Assembly: GCA_964646605.1 (NCBI GenBank)
Contig: CAZYEX010000137.1
Location: 109,360-173,359 of the forward strand
From: SBAX01 sp964646605
Lineage (GTDB): Bacteria > Planctomycetota > Phycisphaerae > UBA1845
DNA: 64,000 nt
Direction: 5' to 3'
The notes beneath the pieces were generated by a model. That model worked only from the letters and a program-made list of their open reading frames with translations. It was not told the origin of the DNA and did no database searches. Numbering within the stretch: the first letter of the stretch is position 1; each line of letters begins with the position of its first letter. This document shows, piece by piece, positions 60,777 to 64,000 of the stretch. The position numbers were made by a program, and so were the translations under genes.

Positions 60777-63125
60777 CTATGTCGAATGGACGGCGGCGAT
60801 CTCTTCCTCGGTCGTTTGCGGCAATGGGGTAACGAAGGGTCGTCGCAATGGGGCTGGCAAGGCGCCGGGCCAACACCGGGCAATGGGCGTCAGGACCGTT
60901 TTCCCGAATCTCCGCAACGCCCGACAGGACTCTCGCCACGCTCGACGTATCCCCACTCCCGGAACACTGTAGAGCCAAAAGTACACCCACGTCGCACGCG
61001 GCGTCCGCCGCAGGAGGTTGAACTCCACCGTCTTGCGTTCGGCATCGGCCCAGTGGTACTTGTACGGTGTCGTCCCTCGCTTCATGTCATACTCGACGGC
61101 GCCTTCGTCGATCGCCGACTGAATCGCGTGGGCCATCATGACTTTCCCCAACCGCAACGATGCATAGTCGGGATCGTAAGCACACGCCTGAAAGAAAACG
61201 CGCCGCGCGAATAAAAACGTAAACCAGATGCACGCAGGGTGGCCGTCCAGTCTCAGCACGAGCAGTCGCAAGTGCCCTGCGCGATGAGCGGCTATGGCCT
61301 GCTCCCCCCAAGCCAGATAATCGTGATCGAATCGATGCCCGTACCGAGCCTGTTTGTACTCGATGAGTTTCGCAATGATCCCCGGGATCTGCCCCTCGTC
61401 CTTGCACTCTTCGAAGGACACGCCCGTGAACTTACGGCGGACGAGGTTGAGCTGATACTTGATCCCTCGCCGAGTGCTCGCCCCAAGGCCATTGCAGAAC
61501 TCCTCCCACGTCGCGGGTAATCTTGCATAGGGACAGTCGGAGGATGGATTCACGTGCGTCCGGAATCGCCGACCGATTTGTAGTTCGTGCAACAACGCGA
61601 GCGTAGGCGAATCATCGAGAATGTAGTTAAGGTTCAAACCATCAAAGGCAACGCCATGCTTTTCGAGGCATTTCAATGCGGCCTCAAGAACCGCAGAACG
61701 CAACCCCGGCCGACAGAGCACATCCAGATAGTCCGCCCCGCTTTCAGGGCTTCCGATCAGCACCAGTCGCCGATGACGCAACAGTCCACGTCCGGACGAC
61801 TCGACATAGAACGGCGCTATGCCGACCAGGGCCCCGCGTCCATCCCGCACCGCTACGACGGCGAGCTGACGCCCCGATCCATACGTCCGCCAAAAAGGCA
61901 ACATACAAACGGACAACATGAAGAAGGACGTCGGTGTGTCGCTTTCTGCGACGAGCCGATCCCACTCTGCAGAAAGTCCTTGGAGTGCCGCTTCCTCACT
62001 TACCAGCGTGCTATGGAGAACCGTCGAGCCATAAGCAGGCTGTGCATCTGGATCGAGCTTCATTCGCCCATTGTTCTCAACCGCCGCCCCGCTCGACCCC
62101 GGCAGCAGTGCCTTCCACGAAGCGCGCAGCGCATTCAGATGCGGCCTGGCGGGAGGATAGACAGCGCCCAGGAGGGTCTTGGCCAAGAAAACAAAACGAC
62201 CCGGGTCGGTGGGCACATACCACCAACCCCGCATGGCCGATCCCACTGCACCGCTCCAATCACCCGCCGCGGCCCGATCTCGACTTTCCTTGGAGTGGTA
62301 GAACGCAATGGACTTACGATACGCCTCACGCCCGGACTGCTCCTTGAAGTCGGGAACGGGAATTGTCTCTCCCCGCGCCAGCCGATCCGTCCCCGTCGAA
62401 AGGCGCTCGGCGCGAAGTTCCATGACCAAATTGCGGTAGAAGCGGTTGGCCTCTTTCTGGGCGACATTGCTGGATCGAGGATGTTGGCGGTACCAATACA
62501 AATGTTCCGGAACACACGCAAAGCGATACCGCTCCGTCGCCCTCATCCACATATCCACGTCATTGGCTTGATACAACGGCTCTCGAAATCCACCCAGCGA
62601 CCGCAGAACCCGCGCCCATGCCATGACGCTCATGCCGTTCAGACCCGTCCGGCCCAACGCGTATTCCCCCGCGATGACCTCCGGCTCACACGGCAACTGG
62701 GTTCGGTCCAGCTCCCGACCCTCGGCGTCCAGGATGACTTCCCACGTTCCCGCGCCATCCACCTCGCGGTGAGAAAGAAGGTACTCGGCTTGGCTTTCGA
62801 CGCGCCGCGGATCGCACAGATCATCGCCATCCAGAAAGGTAATCAGGTCGCCGCGCGCCGCAGTGATACCCGCGTTCAGCCCGGCGGGTTGTCCACTGTT
62901 GCGCTGTCGAATCACTCGCAACCGCGGGTCCTGAATCTGAGATAGCACCGTCGGCGTGTCATCCGTCGATCCGTCATCGACAACCACCATCTCCAGGTTC
63001 TTGTACGTCTGGCTTAGAATGCTCTCCACGGCGGCGCGAATGTAGCGTTGCTCGTTGTAAGCACTCATTACCACGCTGACCAGTGGACCGTCAGAACCCG
63101 CGATCAACGTTTCGGTTTTCGACAT
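60777..63125 (-). CDS. GT2 - GNAT (FemAB/BcsL-like) fusion protein
   Basis: A 782-residue protein. Residues about 12-240 form a GT2 domain (VSVVMSAYNEQRYIRAAVES, MVVVDDGSTDDTPTVLSQI, ITFLDGDDLCDPRR). A linker of about 150 residues leads to a GNAT-like domain (about 400-720) of the CelD/BcsL/FemAB type: STRRGIKYQLNLVRRKFTGV, YKQARYGHRFDHDYLAWG, ACIWFTFLFARRVFFQACAY, YDMKRGTTPYKYHWADAERK. The first half adds a sugar; the second could add an acyl or aminoacyl group to the same product. ATG 63125 overlaps the upstream gene by 22 bases. Confidence 0.85.
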   Translation of the reverse strand: MSKTETLIAGSDGPLVSVVMSAYNEQRYIRAAVESILSQTYKNLEMVVVDDGSTDDTPTVLSQIQDPRLRVIRQRNSGQPAGLNAGITAARGDLITFLDGDDLCDPRRVESQAEYLLSHREVDGAGTWEVILDAEGRELDRTQLPCEPEVIAGEYALGRTGLNGMSVMAWARVLRSLGGFREPLYQANDVDMWMRATERYRFACVPEHLYWYRQHPRSSNVAQKEANRFYRNLVMELRAERLSTGTDRLARGETIPVPDFKEQSGREAYRKSIAFYHSKESRDRAAAGDWSGAVGSAMRGWWYVPTDPGRFVFLAKTLLGAVYPPARPHLNALRASWKALLPGSSGAAVENNGRMKLDPDAQPAYGSTVLHSTLVSEEAALQGLSAEWDRLVAESDTPTSFFMLSVCMLPFWRTYGSGRQLAVVAVRDGRGALVGIAPFYVESSGRGLLRHRRLVLIGSPESGADYLDVLCRPGLRSAVLEAALKCLEKHGVAFDGLNLNYILDDSPTLALLHELQIGRRFRTHVNPSSDCPYARLPATWEEFCNGLGASTRRGIKYQLNLVRRKFTGVSFEECKDEGQIPGIIAKLIEYKQARYGHRFDHDYLAWGEQAIAAHRAGHLRLLVLRLDGHPACIWFTFLFARRVFFQACAYDPDYASLRLGKVMMAHAIQSAIDEGAVEYDMKRGTTPYKYHWADAERKTVEFNLLRRTPRATWVYFWLYSVPGVGIRRAWRESCRALRRFGKTVLTPIARCWPGALPAPLRRPFVTPLPQTTEEEIAAVHST

Positions 63126-63895
63126 ATGGCGAAGTGACACCACGCTCGGCCCATCACCGCCGCGACGGAGGACTGCACGATCGGGTAGTCGCAGGTCGAT
63201 GGCGCAACCAGTCCGCGCACGTCCGGCCAACTCCGAGACTTCCCGAACATCCGCGCCACCGTGCGACCCATCCGTGTCAAAGGCCGGCTCCACAGATACG
63301 ACAAGTGTGCGTTCAGATTACGCACCGCCTCACGTCGAGACTGCACGGCGTGCGATTCCACTTGCACGCGCATGTCGATCGACTCGAAGAACGGCGACAA
63401 CGGTGCCGCGAACTCGTGCCGATACCACTCTCGAATGTGAAAGGGATTCGATGGTTGTGCATCCGCGGCCCCACTCGTTGCCCGGTCCGGCGTCGAGCAC
63501 AACAGCGCGCCGTCCGGCGACAACAACCTCACAGCCGCCGCAAGGAACTTCTCCGGCCGTTCGATGTGCTCAATGGTCTCAAGGCTGCAAATCAGGTCTA
63601 CCGGTCCGCGCACCTGCTCCAACGTCTCGCAGTTGTCCTGAAAAAACCGAATCCGCTCGTTCCCGTAGCGGCGGCGAGCCACTTCGACGGCCTCCGCGGA
63701 AGCGTCCACGGCCTGCACGTCGATCGCCCCGAAATCCACAAGTATGGCCGCCCCATAACCTGTGCCGGTCGCCGCGTCGAGAACTCGCGCCCCCTTGGCA
63801 TACTCCGCCGCGAACAGATACCGCGGCAGATGATCCGCATAGAGCGGCGGCTCGGAAAAATGGTAACTCTTCAGCCGTCTGCAATTCTCGGCCAT
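63104..63895 (-). CDS. SAM-dependent methyltransferase
   Basis: A 263-residue methyltransferase: ARVLDAATGTGYGAAILVDF for SAM binding, IDVQAVDASAEAVEVARRRY, VDLICSLETIEHIERPEKFL and the late strand LLSPDGALLCSTPDRATSG. The family is frequent in polysaccharide clusters. It is the first fully visible gene of the directon. The frame upstream of ATG 63895 is open to the window edge but has no ATG, GTG or TTG, so the start is firm. Confidence 0.85.
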   Translation of the reverse strand: MAENCRRLKSYHFSEPPLYADHLPRYLFAAEYAKGARVLDAATGTGYGAAILVDFGAIDVQAVDASAEAVEVARRRYGNERIRFFQDNCETLEQVRGPVDLICSLETIEHIERPEKFLAAAVRLLSPDGALLCSTPDRATSGAADAQPSNPFHIREWYRHEFAAPLSPFFESIDMRVQVESHAVQSRREAVRNLNAHLSYLWSRPLTRMGRTVARMFGKSRSWPDVRGLVAPSTCDYPIVQSSVAAVMGRAWCHFAICRKPKR

Positions 63896-63903
63896 CGAGA
63901 ATG

Positions 63904-64000
63904 TTAAAATAGGGGATTTGCGCCATCGTTCGAAGCGCGGTATGTCAGCGGCGTGACACGGAGTTCGCTGGCCGATTCGATGGACCTGCTTCTGGCAGCG
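63904..64000 (-). CDS. Possible 3' end of another cluster gene (partial)
   Basis: On the minus strand a frame enters from beyond base 64000 and stops at a TAA (63904-63906); the visible residues are SIESASELRVTPLTYRASN and a short tail. It would be the next gene of the directon, eight bases before the methyltransferase. Too short to identify or to be sure it is coding. Confidence 0.3.
   Translation of the reverse strand, partial: AARSRSIESASELRVTPLTYRASNDGANPLF

Noticed and set aside
61587..62945. 452-codon forward frame opposite the GT2-GNAT fusion
   Set aside because: Both fusion domains are clearly on the minus strand; this frame is a shadow.
1..64000. CRISPR arrays, insertion sequences, prophage or rRNA/tRNA genes
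   Set aside because: Looked for repeated spacers, transposase or integrase motifs and RNA signatures throughout; none found by eye.

Overview
The window is GC-rich and gene-dense and looks like chromosomal DNA of a Planctomycetota bacterium, most likely of the Phycisphaerae or a neighbouring uncultured class. This is inferred from gene content: an IPTL-CTERM-type surface anchor, GACC-type Cys-rich repeats, a dockerin-containing secreted protein, an Hc1-like histone, a GH10-like family with its characteristic N-terminal domain, several outer-surface lipoproteins, and frequent GTG or TTG starts. I saw no rRNA, tRNA, CRISPR array, transposase or phage gene.

Region 1 (1-31544) mixes housekeeping and cell-envelope genes on both strands. 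The housekeeping set is purC, priA, queG, murJ, holA, a FabZ-like dehydratase, an ECF sigma/anti-sigma pair and a histone-like protein. Between them lie secreted or lipid-anchored proteins of unknown role: a GH10-like protein that has lost both catalytic glutamates, Cys-rich repeat proteins, a BNR propeller, an outer-membrane barrel and a TPR protein coupled to holA. GT39/DUF2723-type membrane glycosyltransferases are also present.

Region 2 (about 31600-35900) is accessory in character. It holds a solitary HicB-like antitoxin, a zinc-ribbon membrane protein, the broken tail of an IPTL-CTERM protein, a four-helix-bundle (S23/IVS-type) gene bracketed by degenerate inverted repeats, a cluster of short dispersed repeats, and a two-gene nucleotide-sugar operon (nucleotidyltransferase plus RmlC-like cupin). 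A 763-bp gene-free stretch follows.

Region 3 (35903-40525) is one giant lipoprotein of 1540 residues with PKD-like domains, a Ca-binding segment, a CBM9-like domain, four tandem BACON-like repeats and a C-terminal beta-helix.

Region 4 (40549-63895) is a directon of 20 minus-strand genes for a surface or exported polysaccharide. It has eight proteins carrying GT2, GT4 or GT26 domains (two of them fusions), a GT39-like membrane glycosyltransferase, an O-antigen ligase/polymerase-like protein, two polysaccharide deacetylase-like proteins, an SGNH hydrolase, a hexapeptide acyltransferase, four methyltransferases, an APH-type kinase and a sulfatase-fold enzyme with a non-canonical active site. 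Many junctions are ATGA, TTGA or TGATG overlaps, so the genes are probably translationally coupled. No priming sugar-phosphate transferase, Wzx flippase or Wza/Wzc export gene lies inside the window; the cluster probably continues past base 64000.

Best candidates for new biology are the non-canonical sulfatase-fold enzyme with its kinase and methyltransferase neighbours, the GT2-GNAT fusion, the catalytically dead GH10-like protein, the repeat-bracketed four-helix-bundle gene, and the giant BACON/beta-helix lipoprotein.
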